Source of the DNA: Clostridiaceae bacterium
Lineage (GTDB): Bacteria; Bacillota; Clostridia; DSM-8532
Reading direction: 5' to 3'
Assembly: GCA_012520855.1 (NCBI GenBank)
Contig: JAAYNO010000052.1
Span: forward strand, 1-43,213
DNA: 43,213 nucleotides
Part shown: positions 1-8,584 of the stretch, in pieces
Position numbering within the stretch: the stretch's first letter is position 1
How the letters are laid out: the number at the start of each line of letters is the position of its first letter
Notes under the pieces: model-generated
What the model was told of the DNA's origin: nothing
What the model saw: the letters and a program-made list of their open reading frames with translations, nothing else
The model's database searches: none
Position numbers and translations under genes: made by a program

Positions 1-461
1 CTGGATGCTTCTTCGATCTCCCTAATATAGGCCAAAGTATCGAAAAGGTTTGTAGTCATTGGTCTGGAACGATTAAAAACAAAAAACATATCATAATCAT
101 CATGTGGAATTTCATTATGATAACGCCCTAAGACCCTTGAGCCTTCCTCATCTCCTCCCACATCCAGAATAACATGAAGTGATTTGTTGCGCAGAGCCGC
201 TGATATTTCAGGACCTATGACCGGTACATCGACATTTGTATTTGCATACATCGGTGCAATCGTTTTTACTCCTAATGATTCAAGAGTATTTTTGGCGTCG
301 ATGCTTCTGAAAAAGGGATTGACGATATCCATATCGGCTAAAAAAACATCCTTGTTATTCTTCTTCAGTAGAAACGCAGTGTTTACCGATATTTCAGATT
401 TCCCGCTCCCATAATGGCCGCTGAAGATTATTACCCGTCTTTTATAAATTGCTTCTTTCAT
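1..461 (-). CDS. P-loop ATPase (ParA/MinD-like), 3' end cut by window edge
   Basis: The reading frame starts MKEAIYKRRVIIFSGHYGSG and runs off the left edge, so only about the first 153 residues are visible. A Walker A motif GHYGSGKS sits near residues 15-22, followed by LADMDIVNPFF and VILDVGGDEEG, which resemble the switch segments of deviant-Walker ParA/MinD ATPases. It starts 4 bp after the stop of the fumarase beta gene, so the two are probably translated from one message. From memory, similar proteins in Clostridia sit beside ferredoxin and 2-oxoacid:ferredoxin oxidoreductase genes; whether those follow lies outside the window. Substrate and partner are unknown. Confidence 0.8.
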   Translation of the reverse strand, partial: MKEAIYKRRVIIFSGHYGSGKSEISVNTAFLLKKNNKDVFLADMDIVNPFFRSIDAKNTLESLGVKTIAPMYANTNVDVPVIGPEISAALRNKSLHVILDVGGDEEGSRVLGRYHNEIPHDDYDMFFVFNRSRPMTTNLFDTLAYIREIEEAS

Positions 462-465
462 ACCT

Positions 466-1023
466 TCATCCTTTAATTTCATATTCTTTTCTGCCTTCTT
501 TGTATCTATCATTCCCGAATGAATCGATTATCACAAAGCAAGGAAAATCCTTTACCTCAATTTTTCTTATAGCTTCCGTCCCTAAATCTTCGAAAGCAAT
601 TATCTCCTGCTTGATAATGCAGGAAGATATCAGAGCGGCGGCGCCGCCTATCGCGCCAAAATATATGGCTCCATGCTTTTTTATTGCATCAATCACTGAT
701 TCATCGCGAAGACCTTTGCCGATCATTCCTTTAAGGCCATTTTCAATCAGGACAGGAGTGTATGAATCCATCCTTCCGCTTGTTGTAGGACCCGCAGAGC
801 CAATAATACGTCCTTCCGGAGCAGGGCACGGACCTGCATAGTAAATCGTCTGTCCGACGATATCAAACGGCATAGCTTCACCTTTTTCAAGTATAGCAGC
901 CATACGTTCATGCGCCGCATCACGTCCTGTGTATAAAATACCTGATAATAAAACCTCGTCTCCGGCTTTCAGTTCTTTTATTATTTCGTCAGTCAAAGGT
1001 AAGATAATATGTTTTTTTGACAT
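466..1023 (-). CDS. Fumarate hydratase class I, beta subunit (Fe-S hydro-lyase C-terminal family)
   Basis: At 185 aa the product matches the stand-alone beta (C-terminal) half of class I tartrate/fumarate hydro-lyases, which make malate from fumarate with an oxygen-labile [4Fe-4S] cluster held by the alpha half. Diagnostic blocks are LLSGILYTGRDAAHERM, YYAGPCPAPEG, GSAGPTTSGRMDSYTP, GMIGKG and GAIYFGAIGGAAAL. The alpha subunit normally lies directly upstream, but here the upstream neighbour is the YabB-like methyltransferase, 9 bp away. Alpha must be left of the window or elsewhere. The tartrate dehydratase beta subunit is an alternative specificity that sequence alone does not exclude. Confidence 0.9.
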   Translation of the reverse strand: MSKKHIILPLTDEIIKELKAGDEVLLSGILYTGRDAAHERMAAILEKGEAMPFDIVGQTIYYAGPCPAPEGRIIGSAGPTTSGRMDSYTPVLIENGLKGMIGKGLRDESVIDAIKKHGAIYFGAIGGAAALISSCIIKQEIIAFEDLGTEAIRKIEVKDFPCFVIIDSFGNDRYKEGRKEYEIKG

Positions 1024-1032
1024 TGAGAATCC

Positions 1033-1776
1033 TCACTTATCCATTGAATATTGAATCCGTGCTTCTTTGGTATAATCACCGTTCTCGTCGTAAATGAACA
1101 GGACTGGTAAGATTTTGATCCCGGGATTTCCGTTTTTTAGTCCCTTTACCAAAATCAACGACGGTTCTTTTCCAGCTCTCGCGCAAACCAATCGAAGGAT
1201 CTTAGGCTCAAGATTTACTTTTCTCATTCCTTCGAGAATATCAGTGAGCCTTTCAGGCCGGTGAACCATGAAAAATTCTCCCTTAGGCTTTAAAAGAGCT
1301 GCACTGATTTTCAATATGTCATCTAATGTACAATATATTTCATGCCTTGATATCGCCTTGGTATCCACAGGATTGACAAGACCGCTTCCATTACTTATAT
1401 AGGGAGGATTTGTCACCACAACATCGTATGATCCCCGGCCAAAGATAGAAATCGCCTGTCTTATATCCCCTTTTACTATATCGATCAAACTGCCAAGGTT
1501 ATTGCCGTCAACGCTCCTTTGGGCCATATCAGCTATTTCTGATTGTATCTCAAGACCTGTGATCTTCCTGACCTCTGTCTTCGCTGACAAAAGAATGGGT
1601 ATTATCCCTGTTCCTGTACCAAGATCCAATACACTATGATTCTTTTTAGCTGTGACAAAACTGGATAACAGAACCGCATCCATCCCGAATCTGAAGGAGT
1701 CTTTCTTCTGCAGTATGAACAAGCCGTTTAACTGCAGGTCCTCTAATGTTTCATCAGGTAATACAACAAAGCCCAT
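1033..1776 (-). CDS. yabB: tRNA1(Val) (adenine37-N6)-methyltransferase family protein (YabB/TrmN6-like)
   Basis: This is a 247-aa SAM-dependent Rossmann methyltransferase. VLDLGTGTGIIPILL is the SAM-binding motif I and VVTNPPYI is the NPPY catalytic motif of N6-adenine/N5-glutamine methylases. The N-terminal QKKDSFRFGMDAVLLSSF is typical of the YabB/TrmN6 family, which modifies A37 of a tRNA. An AGCGGAGGAAGGG ribosome site precedes the ATG. In Bacillus yabB follows yaaT-yabA; here yabA is absent and a ferredoxin gene occupies that place. The tRNA target is inferred from the family only. Confidence 0.87.
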   Translation of the reverse strand: MGFVVLPDETLEDLQLNGLFILQKKDSFRFGMDAVLLSSFVTAKKNHSVLDLGTGTGIIPILLSAKTEVRKITGLEIQSEIADMAQRSVDGNNLGSLIDIVKGDIRQAISIFGRGSYDVVVTNPPYISNGSGLVNPVDTKAISRHEIYCTLDDILKISAALLKPKGEFFMVHRPERLTDILEGMRKVNLEPKILRLVCARAGKEPSLILVKGLKNGNPGIKILPVLFIYDENGDYTKEARIQYSMDK

Positions 1777-1832
1777 AAAAGCCCTTCCTCCGCTAACAAA
1801 TGGGACGCCGAGGACGCCGCCCCCTGCTATAT

Positions 1833-1857
1833 AAAAAAGTCAGACCTGAGGCCTGAC
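1833..1857 (-). terminator. Rho-independent terminator after the ferredoxin gene
   Basis: Read on the minus strand, GTCAGGCC-TCA-GGTCTGAC forms an 8-bp stem with one G-U pair and a 3-nt loop, followed at once by six T. It lies about 20 bp past the ferredoxin stop and about 55 bp before the yabB-like start, so it should end most ferredoxin transcripts. Downstream genes would then depend on read-through or on a promoter I did not identify. Confidence 0.8.
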
Positions 1858-1877
1858 TCCTTTAAAAAATATTCTAA

Positions 1878-2066
<189 letters not shown>

Positions 2067-2100
2067 TTAAAAAATTAATATGAATAAATAGTTCAGAAAT

Positions 2101-2129
2101 ATCCTATACCATATATTCTTTAAAGTCAA
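2101..2129 (-). promoter_or_regulatory. Sigma-A-type promoter of the ferredoxin gene
   Basis: On the minus strand TTGACT (2129-2124) and TAGGAT (2106-2101) are separated by exactly 17 bp. The inferred start leaves a leader of about 45 nt before the ferredoxin ATG. TATAGG, two bases upstream within the same stretch, is an alternative -10. Confidence 0.6.
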
Positions 2130-2163
2130 TATCAACAAGTGTGTTTTGTATACACAGTGCTGA

Positions 2164-3036
2164 TCAGTCTTCCAAAACTTTCAGCTCTTCCAGCATCTTG
2201 TCCTCAATGTCTGTTTGCTTGATAGCATCTTTGAGTACGCGGATATCATTTACGGAATATTCCATAATATCGGTTCCCTGTTCGCTGTCAAGCTTTACCT
2301 TGACCTTTTCCTTCAGAAGATCGACCTGCACCACGGTCCCCTGACCGTTAGGTGTTTGTACTATAGCATCTACCTTGGGCGATTTCTTTAGAAGATACTC
2401 GTACGTTTCCTGTTCATATTTTAAGCAGCACATCAGTCTTCCGCAGGTACCGGAAATTTTAGACGGATTCAATGACAGTGATTGCTCCTTGGCCATTTTT
2501 ATAGACACAGGATGAAATTCGGATAAATGGGTACTGCAGCATAAGGGTCTTCCGCATGCTCCAATAGCCCCCATCATCTTAGCTTCATCTCTCACGCCTA
2601 TTTGGCGAAGCTCGATCCTGGTACGGAAAACCGAAGCCAAATCTTTGACAAGTTCTCTGAAGTCAACTCTTCCGTCTGCTGTAAAATAAAACAGGATTTT
2701 ATTGTTATCAAAGGTATATTCAACATCAATGAGTTTCATTTCCAGTTCATGCTTTTGTATTTTTTCCAGACATATACTGAAGGCTTCTTTTTCCTTGACT
2801 TTGTTTTCCTCGGCACGTTTTAAATCCTCTTCGTCAGCCTTCCGTATTACATTTTTGAGCGGTGCCACGACCTCTTCATCGACAACCTCATGATTTGCTG
2901 TTACCACTTCTCCGCACTCAATACCTCTTGCAGTTTCAACTATAACCATATCACCTTTTTGTAAATCTATATCACAAGGATCAAAATAGTATATTTTACC
3001 CGCAGTCCTGAACCGGACACCTACAACATTCTTCAT
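2164..3036 (-). CDS. ricT: RicT/YaaT, PSP1-domain protein
   Basis: The PSP1 domain is unmistakable: VVGVRFRTAGKIYYFDP at the N-terminus, then GACGRPLCCSTHL and GTCGRLMCCLKYE, the paired Cys motifs of the family. In Bacillus subtilis RicT works with RicA and RicF in an Fe-S-containing complex that affects RNase Y-dependent mRNA processing, sporulation and competence. I place the start at the second Met (3036), because MKNVVGVRF matches the family N-terminus. The first ATG at 3048 directly abuts its only AAAGGA with no spacing, while the chosen ATG is 12 nt away, so neither is ideal. It follows holB with an 88-bp gap. Confidence 0.92.
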   Translation of the reverse strand: MKNVVGVRFRTAGKIYYFDPCDIDLQKGDMVIVETARGIECGEVVTANHEVVDEEVVAPLKNVIRKADEEDLKRAEENKVKEKEAFSICLEKIQKHELEMKLIDVEYTFDNNKILFYFTADGRVDFRELVKDLASVFRTRIELRQIGVRDEAKMMGAIGACGRPLCCSTHLSEFHPVSIKMAKEQSLSLNPSKISGTCGRLMCCLKYEQETYEYLLKKSPKVDAIVQTPNGQGTVVQVDLLKEKVKVKLDSEQGTDIMEYSVNDIRVLKDAIKQTDIEDKMLEELKVLED

Positions 3037-3136
3037 CTCTATGATCATTCCTTTCTTAGGAGATGTGCCTTTTTCCCTTTAAGGTTTGGCATTTCAGCCT
3101 GTAAAGACACAAAATTCCTCTGGAGAACGTTATTCA

Positions 3137-4087
3137 TCATGTAGTCAGCGTTAACATGTCAACAGCAAGCTGATAGTTCATATAACGCTTCAAATTACTT
3201 CTTATTTCCTGAATCCCGGAGATTTTCTCAAAGATGTCAAGAGGGGTAAGCCCTTTTGCATACTTTATTATATTATCCTTTTTGTCTGAATTAATCAACC
3301 CATCAGTTAATGAACACTGAGCCAGTAAAGCATCTCTGTATACTGATTCCAGTATATCCATACATGAGGAAAAAACATTTCTGTTTTTAGATAAATATTG
3401 ATTGAGCTCCAGTTTTGAGTGAGTATCACCTTCAAATACAAATTTCATTATCATGATCCTGTTTTCTTCAAAGCTTTTATCGGCAGCCAGCTCAAAAATC
3501 CTGCCGGGAATACCGCCGCTTAAGCTTATCAGGTACTCTTTGCCGGTGATGTCGATACCATTTATTTTTGATATGGATCTTATGTCTTCTACAGAATATG
3601 GCTTTAACCTATGCTGAACAATACGGGATCTTATAGTTAAAAGCAAAGATTCAAATACCGATGTCGTAAGGAGGATGATACCGTAGGTCGGCGGTTCCTC
3701 CAATGTTTTTAAAAGACAGTTCTGCGCATCGATTGTCATAAGGTCCGCCTCCTCGATCAGATACACTTTTCTGCCTTCAGCAGGGCGGATACTTATATCT
3801 TCAATCAGTTCCCTTATTTGCTTAATAAGGATTTTCCGGGTCTCACTTCTTATTACTTTAAAATAAGGGTTGATATCTTCCTCTATACCTCTGCAGGACC
3901 TGCAGTTTCCGCAGGGTCGAATATCATTATCTTTACCGATGCAAAGAATGGTTTTTGCGATATAGTGCGCCAAGGTACGCTTGCCTATACCCTTTTCACC
4001 GGTAAAAGCATATGCATGCCCCAATTTATCGTTTATGATCTCATTTCTGAATCTTTCAAGTATTGGAGCCTGACCTATAAAATCCAT
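3137..4087 (-). CDS. holB: DNA polymerase III delta-prime subunit
   Basis: This 316-aa AAA+ clamp-loader subunit begins at an ATG with AAGGAGG in front. It shows a Walker A region GEKGIGKRT (about 30-38), four zinc-binding Cys (50, 59, 62, 65; CGNCRSC), YLIEEADLMTIDAQN for Walker B, and LLKTLEEPP, the signature delta-prime/tau motif. Delta-prime helps load the beta clamp during replication. It lies in the conserved tmk-yaaR-holB-yaaT order. The window holds no dnaX, so gamma/tau must be encoded elsewhere. Confidence 0.93.
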   Translation of the reverse strand: MDFIGQAPILERFRNEIINDKLGHAYAFTGEKGIGKRTLAHYIAKTILCIGKDNDIRPCGNCRSCRGIEEDINPYFKVIRSETRKILIKQIRELIEDISIRPAEGRKVYLIEEADLMTIDAQNCLLKTLEEPPTYGIILLTTSVFESLLLTIRSRIVQHRLKPYSVEDIRSISKINGIDITGKEYLISLSGGIPGRIFELAADKSFEENRIMIMKFVFEGDTHSKLELNQYLSKNRNVFSSCMDILESVYRDALLAQCSLTDGLINSDKKDNIIKYAKGLTPLDIFEKISGIQEIRSNLKRYMNYQLAVDMLTLTT

Positions 4088-4117
4088 TTGTTGCCTCCTT
4101 GAGCTGTTCTATAAGTG

Positions 4118-4140
4118 CACAGGGGAACCGTCCCCCTGTG
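4118..4140 (-). repeat. GGGGACGG-type palindromic element abutting the yaaR stop codon
   Basis: On the minus strand CACAGGGG and CCCCTGTG form a perfect 8-bp stem around a GACGGTT loop, and the element starts on the base after the TGA of yaaR. Its core recurs in another palindrome overlapping the tyrA stop codon near 40.5 kb. This type resembles REP-like repeats that I recall as common in Clostridia and often associated with REP-associated tyrosine transposases, though none is encoded here. It may act as a weak terminator or mRNA stabiliser between yaaR and holB. Confidence 0.75.
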
Positions 4141-4602
4141 TCATAATATAAGGTCCAGGATCAAGCCGCGGATATCTTCTATACGGCCAAGGATAGAAAG
4201 ATTATCACGTTCGGAGCTTAAGACCTCACGAGTAAGCTCCTCCAGCTTTTCATTCACTATTTTTATAGTAGAAAAAACTCTATGCCTTCCTCTTCTGTCC
4301 AAAAAGCTCTCCTTAAAAAACTTCGACGAGCTTCTCACTGCTTCGTCCAAAAATTCCATAACAAGGCGCTTATAGACTTTCAATTCTGAAACATCAATAT
4401 GGTTTGCCAAATGCTTGCCTTGCTTTTCAATTTCAAGGGCTTTTTTCTTAAGCTCTTCGTCCTGATTCTGAGAAAAATGACGTTCCATGTGAGAACCGAA
4501 TTGGAGCTCGTTCTTGTCAGTAACTTTTTTAACATTACTGTCCATGCGCCTGGAAACATTTTGCGGCTTTCTGCCGGAGCTTCCGTTGATCTTTAATGAC
4601 AT
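4141..4602 (-). CDS. yaaR: YaaR family protein (DUF327)
   Basis: The product has 153 aa from the ATG at 4602, which has GGAGGA seven bases upstream; a GTG five codons earlier overlaps that ribosome site and is unlikely. The protein is hydrophilic and mostly helical. Its first 40 residues are Gly/Ser/Arg-rich, and VMEFLDEAVRSSSKFFKES and IVNEKLEELTREVL fit the DUF327 core. Function is unknown; the placement between tmk and holB is conserved in Firmicutes. In Bacillus the c-di-AMP receptor gene yaaQ (darA) sits between tmk and yaaR, but here only 16 bp separate them. Confidence 0.85.
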   Translation of the reverse strand: MSLKINGSSGRKPQNVSRRMDSNVKKVTDKNELQFGSHMERHFSQNQDEELKKKALEIEKQGKHLANHIDVSELKVYKRLVMEFLDEAVRSSSKFFKESFLDRRGRHRVFSTIKIVNEKLEELTREVLSSERDNLSILGRIEDIRGLILDLIL

Positions 4603-4618
4603 TACAGATTCCTCCACT

Positions 4619-5296
4619 CTACAGAATGGTTCTTTTTACAATAGAATAGACTTCGTCATTAATGTCGGCAATGTCTCTTAATTTTCCGTCAACAACACAG
4701 TAAACACGATTCCATTTATATGCATCTGCAATACTTATGGCATTATTATATGAGTCTTTCAAATGCTCAAGACTTTTCTCATGGATATCCTTTTCAGCTA
4801 AACCGGTTATTTTGTTTTTTCGTTCTTTCATCAGTTTTTGACCATATTCTGCCGGCATATCAAGAAATATAACACAGTCTGGAACAGGGATCCCCAGCTT
4901 GACAAATTCAAAATCCCATAACCAATCAAGAAAAGCAAGCTTTTTTTCTTTTTCCTTTACCTTGGATGCCTGATGAATCATGTTGGACATGGTATACCTA
5001 TCAGCTAAAATGATACCGCCGTCATTATAGAAATCCTGCCAGGATGTCCTAAAGGAAGCAAAACGGTCAATGGCAAAAAAGGTTGATGCGGCATAAGGGT
5101 TTACATCCTCCGGATTACATCCAAAATCACCTTTCAGGTACATCTTTACCAGGGCTGAAGACTGGCTGTTATAATCGGGAAACTCAATTTTTCTTATATT
5201 GTATTTTTCATCCAAAAGTCTCTGGAACAGCATTTCAGTGTGAGTTTCTTTTCCGCTCGAATCCACACCCTCAATTACTATCAGCTTTCCTCTCAA
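4619..5296 (-). CDS. tmk: Thymidylate kinase
   Basis: The 225-aa protein starts at TTG with GGGGGGAAG seven bases upstream. The P-loop is GVDSSGKE (about residues 10-17), of the KETHT variant rather than the more common GSGKST form. DRYTMSNMIHQ is the DR(Y/F) nucleotide-binding segment, and FLDMPAEYGQKLMKERKNK covers the LID region. It phosphorylates dTMP to dTDP for DNA synthesis. It follows the decarboxylase gene by 17 bp, so it is probably transcribed from the polyamine operon. Confidence 0.93.
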   Translation of the reverse strand: MRGKLIVIEGVDSSGKETHTEMLFQRLLDEKYNIRKIEFPDYNSQSSALVKMYLKGDFGCNPEDVNPYAASTFFAIDRFASFRTSWQDFYNDGGIILADRYTMSNMIHQASKVKEKEKKLAFLDWLWDFEFVKLGIPVPDCVIFLDMPAEYGQKLMKERKNKITGLAEKDIHEKSLEHLKDSYNNAISIADAYKWNRVYCVVDGKLRDIADINDEVYSIVKRTIL

Positions 5297-5313
5297 TGTC
5301 TTCCCCCCTGATT

Positions 5314-6738
5314 TTAAAGCTTAATAACTTCAATATTTCCGTTATTTATACCATGTATGGTATAATCACACTCTTTGAGCATCGAAATATATTCGGCCAT
5401 ATCCGTTGTTATTTTTTCCCCGGGGCAAATCAAAGGTATCCCCGGCGGATATGGTGTAATGAAACTACCGCTGATCTCTCCGGCTGATTTGCTTATGGGC
5501 AAAACGTGCCTGTCGGCAAACAAAGCCTTTCTGATGGGTATAGCGCGTTCCGGCAAAAAATTCGGCCAGAGCGGGAGTATTGATTTATTTTCAGGCTCCC
5601 TCATCCCCCCGAATTCCTGAGTAATATTTTTCAATGCTGATAATAGTTTATCAAAATCTTCTGAAGTATGAAAGGGTACAGCAATCAAAACCACATTATT
5701 TAAATCGGCCATTTCCGCAACAATCCCGTATCTGGTTCGAAGGATCTCTTCGGCCATAAATCCGCTTATACCTATATCTTCGAAATTAAGTACGATACGC
5801 GAAAAATCATTCTCTATGCCTTCATTCATGCATTTATACCTCTTGATCCCGGTATCTCTGCACAGCTTCCTTTCAAACTCATCAATAAGCTGCCGCAGCT
5901 TTTCGTAAAGATATTCACCTTGTTTTTCCATTATATCACGGGCTATATCGATTGAAGCCATCAATATATAGGATGGGCTTGTTGTTTGAACCATGGATAC
6001 AGTTTTTTCAATACGGTCCTTTGATATGATTCCATTGTTTCTGCCGTGAAGAAGAGCTGTTTGAGTAAGTGCAGGAAGAGTTTTATGTAAGCTTTGGACA
6101 CATAGATCAGCACCTGCTTCCATTGCAGTTTGGGGCAGGTTCTTATGAAATCTGAAATGGGCTCCATGAGCTTCATCAACCAGAAGCGGGATCCTGTACT
6201 TTTCAGCTAATTGCGCAATATCTTCGAGATTTGATGCCGTTCCATAATAGCCCGGCCTTGTTACTAATATTCCCCTGGCGTCGGGGTTGGCTTTTATTAC
6301 AGGTTCCAGGGCAGCAGCCGTCACCCCTGAAGGTATTCGATATGCATTATCTATCTCAGGCAATACAAAAACAGGCTCACAATTTATCTGAGCCAGACCA
6401 TTCAAGGCAGAAATATGACAGTCCCGCCCGAGTATGATCTTATCTCCAGGGTCTAAAGCAGCCTGCAGCATAGCATGTATTCCTGCAGTAGAGCCATTGA
6501 CTAAAAAAAACGTATAATCTGAGCCAAAACACTGTGCTGTAAGCATCAAGGCATCTTTTATCACACCTTCAGGTTGGTGCAGGCAGTCCGAACCCGGAAC
6601 TTCAGTTATATCCAGACTGCCGGCAGCCTTCATTTCATCTGTCAGACCTCGACCCAAAATATGTCCGGGCATATGAAATGGCAAAGGATTTGCTTCATTA
6701 TACGCTTTAAGCATTTCATAAATTGGTTTCATATACAT
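5314..6738 (-). CDS. speA: Orn/Lys/Arg decarboxylase family protein (SpeA/YaaO-like)
   Basis: This is a 474-aa PLP enzyme of fold type I. FHMPGHILGRG near the N-terminus, LVNGSTAGIHAM, VDEAHGAHF (Asp188) and SLHKTLPALTQ (PLP lysine 219) match the major domain, and the C-terminal TPYPPGIPLICPGE matches the Orn/Lys/Arg decarboxylase C-terminal domain. It lacks the long N-terminal wing domain of proteobacterial enzymes. Arginine to agmatine is the likely reaction, but lysine or ornithine cannot be excluded. The ribosome site is weak: AGG lies six bases before the second Met (6732), which may be the real start. Lying 17 bp after potD, it links polyamine uptake with synthesis. Confidence 0.9.
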   Translation of the reverse strand: MYMKPIYEMLKAYNEANPLPFHMPGHILGRGLTDEMKAAGSLDITEVPGSDCLHQPEGVIKDALMLTAQCFGSDYTFFLVNGSTAGIHAMLQAALDPGDKIILGRDCHISALNGLAQINCEPVFVLPEIDNAYRIPSGVTAAALEPVIKANPDARGILVTRPGYYGTASNLEDIAQLAEKYRIPLLVDEAHGAHFRFHKNLPQTAMEAGADLCVQSLHKTLPALTQTALLHGRNNGIISKDRIEKTVSMVQTTSPSYILMASIDIARDIMEKQGEYLYEKLRQLIDEFERKLCRDTGIKRYKCMNEGIENDFSRIVLNFEDIGISGFMAEEILRTRYGIVAEMADLNNVVLIAVPFHTSEDFDKLLSALKNITQEFGGMREPENKSILPLWPNFLPERAIPIRKALFADRHVLPISKSAGEISGSFITPYPPGIPLICPGEKITTDMAEYISMLKECDYTIHGINNGNIEVIKL

Positions 6739-6755
6739 CCTGGATTTCAGTGTTT

Positions 6756-7808
6756 TTACTCGGCAAGAATCTGAGTAAAAATGTCATTATACTTAGATTT
6801 GTGATCGCCGAGATCTAAATAGACCTCACTCTTGCTTAAAATCTCATCATCAGGCCAAAATGCCGGTAGCTCAAACACCTCGGGGTATTTCTGCTCAATT
6901 CTTTTTAATACTTCACTGTTAGGTGATGTATAACCTATAGCCTCGACATTTCTGTAAGCAACATCGGGATCAAGCATGAAATTTATAAATTTTTCAGCTT
7001 CTTCCTTGTGTTTGCAGCTTTTTGGGATAACCATGGTATCATACCAAATGTTTGTTCCTTCCTTAGGAACGGCATAGTCGATATTCTCAAATCCTTCCCA
7101 GTACAAATCCATTGCGTCTCCTGAATAGGTAACACCCATTGCGGCATCGCCATTTGCTATAAGATCCCTGATTTCATCACCATAATATCCAATTACAAGC
7201 GGAGACTGAGCAGACAGTATTGCCTTGGCTTCGGCCAATTCACTGTCATCTGTACTGTTCATTGAATACCCAAGCTTTTTTAAGGCTACTCCCATGGTAT
7301 CGCGTACATCCTTCTTCATCAGTATCTGGCCCTTATATTTTTGATTCCAGAGAATATCCCAGCTATCAACAGGATCTTCTACCATGTCTTTGTTATAAAG
7401 AATACCTATGGTTCCCCAGAAATAAGGAACCGAATATTTGTCTTCGGGATCATATTCCTTGCCCTTAAATCTTTCATCAACGTATTTGTAATTAGGAATA
7501 TTGTCAAAATTAAGCGGAATCAGCATATCCCTCTTTATCAATTCCGAGACTGCATAATCTGAGGGGAAAACGACATCAAAACTGCTTCCCCCTGCTTCCA
7601 TCTTGGCAAGAAGCTCTTCGTTTGTAGAATAGGTTTTATAGTTCACCCTGATTCCGGTTACTTTCTCAAACTCGTCAATCAATGTCTCATCAATATAATC
7701 ACCCCAGTTATAGACATTAATAACTACCTTTGAACTACAGCCGGTCAACAATACAAGCATTGTAAACAACACAGTAACGATTATCATGCATGTCAGGAAT
7801 TTTTTCAT
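6756..7808 (-). CDS. potD: Spermidine/putrescine-binding lipoprotein
   Basis: This 350-aa solute-binding protein has a lipoprotein signal peptide ending in LLTGC, with Cys24 as the lipidated residue. VYNWGDYIDETLIDEFEKVTG is split by the usual PotD N-terminal strand pattern; VPYFWGTIGILYNKDMV and YSGDAMDLYW are also characteristic. It would capture polyamines outside the membrane for PotABC. The ATG overlaps the potC stop by 4 bp (ATGA), so translation is coupled; AAGGAG lies about 13 nt upstream. Confidence 0.95.
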   Translation of the reverse strand: MKKFLTCMIIVTVLFTMLVLLTGCSSKVVINVYNWGDYIDETLIDEFEKVTGIRVNYKTYSTNEELLAKMEAGGSSFDVVFPSDYAVSELIKRDMLIPLNFDNIPNYKYVDERFKGKEYDPEDKYSVPYFWGTIGILYNKDMVEDPVDSWDILWNQKYKGQILMKKDVRDTMGVALKKLGYSMNSTDDSELAEAKAILSAQSPLVIGYYGDEIRDLIANGDAAMGVTYSGDAMDLYWEGFENIDYAVPKEGTNIWYDTMVIPKSCKHKEEAEKFINFMLDPDVAYRNVEAIGYTSPNSEVLKRIEQKYPEVFELPAFWPDDEILSKSEVYLDLGDHKSKYNDIFTQILAE

Positions 7809-8584
7809 AGCAGTATTTCTTCTCCTTTATCACTTTTTTTATTTATTATAAGCATCAAAATAAGAACTGTTAAAAACATCAAGGTGCTTAAGGCATTTAT
7901 TGTAGGCTTCACACCCCTCTTGGCCATTGAGTAAACCAATATTGACAGATTAGTAGCCGATGTTCCCGCTGTGAAAAAGCTGATGACAAAATCATCGATT
8001 GACAATGTAAAAGCCATCAAAGCTCCGCTTATTATACCCGGTGATATCTCAGGTATAATAACCTTTCTCAATGCGTATGAAGGTGTAGCGCCCAAATCCA
8101 TCGCAGCTTCCGCGATATGCTTGTTCATCTGCCGCAGCTTAGGCAATACAGCAAGAATTACGTATGGAATACTGAATACTATATGAGCGATCAGCATCGT
8201 GAGAAAGCCCAGCTCCAGTTTAACCGAAATGAACAGGGTCATCAAGGCCACCCCCGTTACAATATCAGGGTTCAATACCGGAAGATTGTTCATATTAAGT
8301 ATAACCGTCCTGCTGAATTTCCCCATGTTATTGATGCCAAGAGCTGCAATTGTACCCACAACAGTTGAGATCAATGTGGACAGCACTGCCACAAGCAGAG
8401 TATAGTAAAGGGCTTCTCGTATTTGGCGGCTCTTAAAAAGCTCGGCATACCAGCTCAGAGTAAATCCGCCCCATTGCCCTCTTGATTTCGATTTATTGAA
8501 TGAAAATACAATTAGTACAATAATGGGAGCATAAAGGAAAAGAAAGATAATGCCCATATAGATTCTTTTTATTGCCCTGCTCAC
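7805..8584 (-). CDS. potC: Polyamine ABC transporter permease PotC
   Basis: This 259-aa integral membrane protein has about six hydrophobic segments. The cytoplasmic EAAMDLGATPSYALRKVIIPE loop (EAA motif) contacts the ATPase, and FTLSIDDFVISFF is typical of PotC. Translation starts at GTG, preceded by AGGAGG, and overlaps the potB stop by 4 bp (GTGA). The downstream end overlaps potD in the same way, giving a tightly coupled potABCD message. Confidence 0.95.
   Translation of the reverse strand: MSRAIKRIYMGIIFLFLYAPIIVLIVFSFNKSKSRGQWGGFTLSWYAELFKSRQIREALYYTLLVAVLSTLISTVVGTIAALGINNMGKFSRTVILNMNNLPVLNPDIVTGVALMTLFISVKLELGFLTMLIAHIVFSIPYVILAVLPKLRQMNKHIAEAAMDLGATPSYALRKVIIPEISPGIISGALMAFTLSIDDFVISFFTAGTSATNLSILVYSMAKRGVKPTINALSTLMFLTVLILMLIINKKSDKGEEILL

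Noticed and set aside
449-841. 130-aa plus-strand frame opposite the fumarase gene
   Set aside because: It is a shadow of a clearly conserved minus-strand gene and has no ribosome site.
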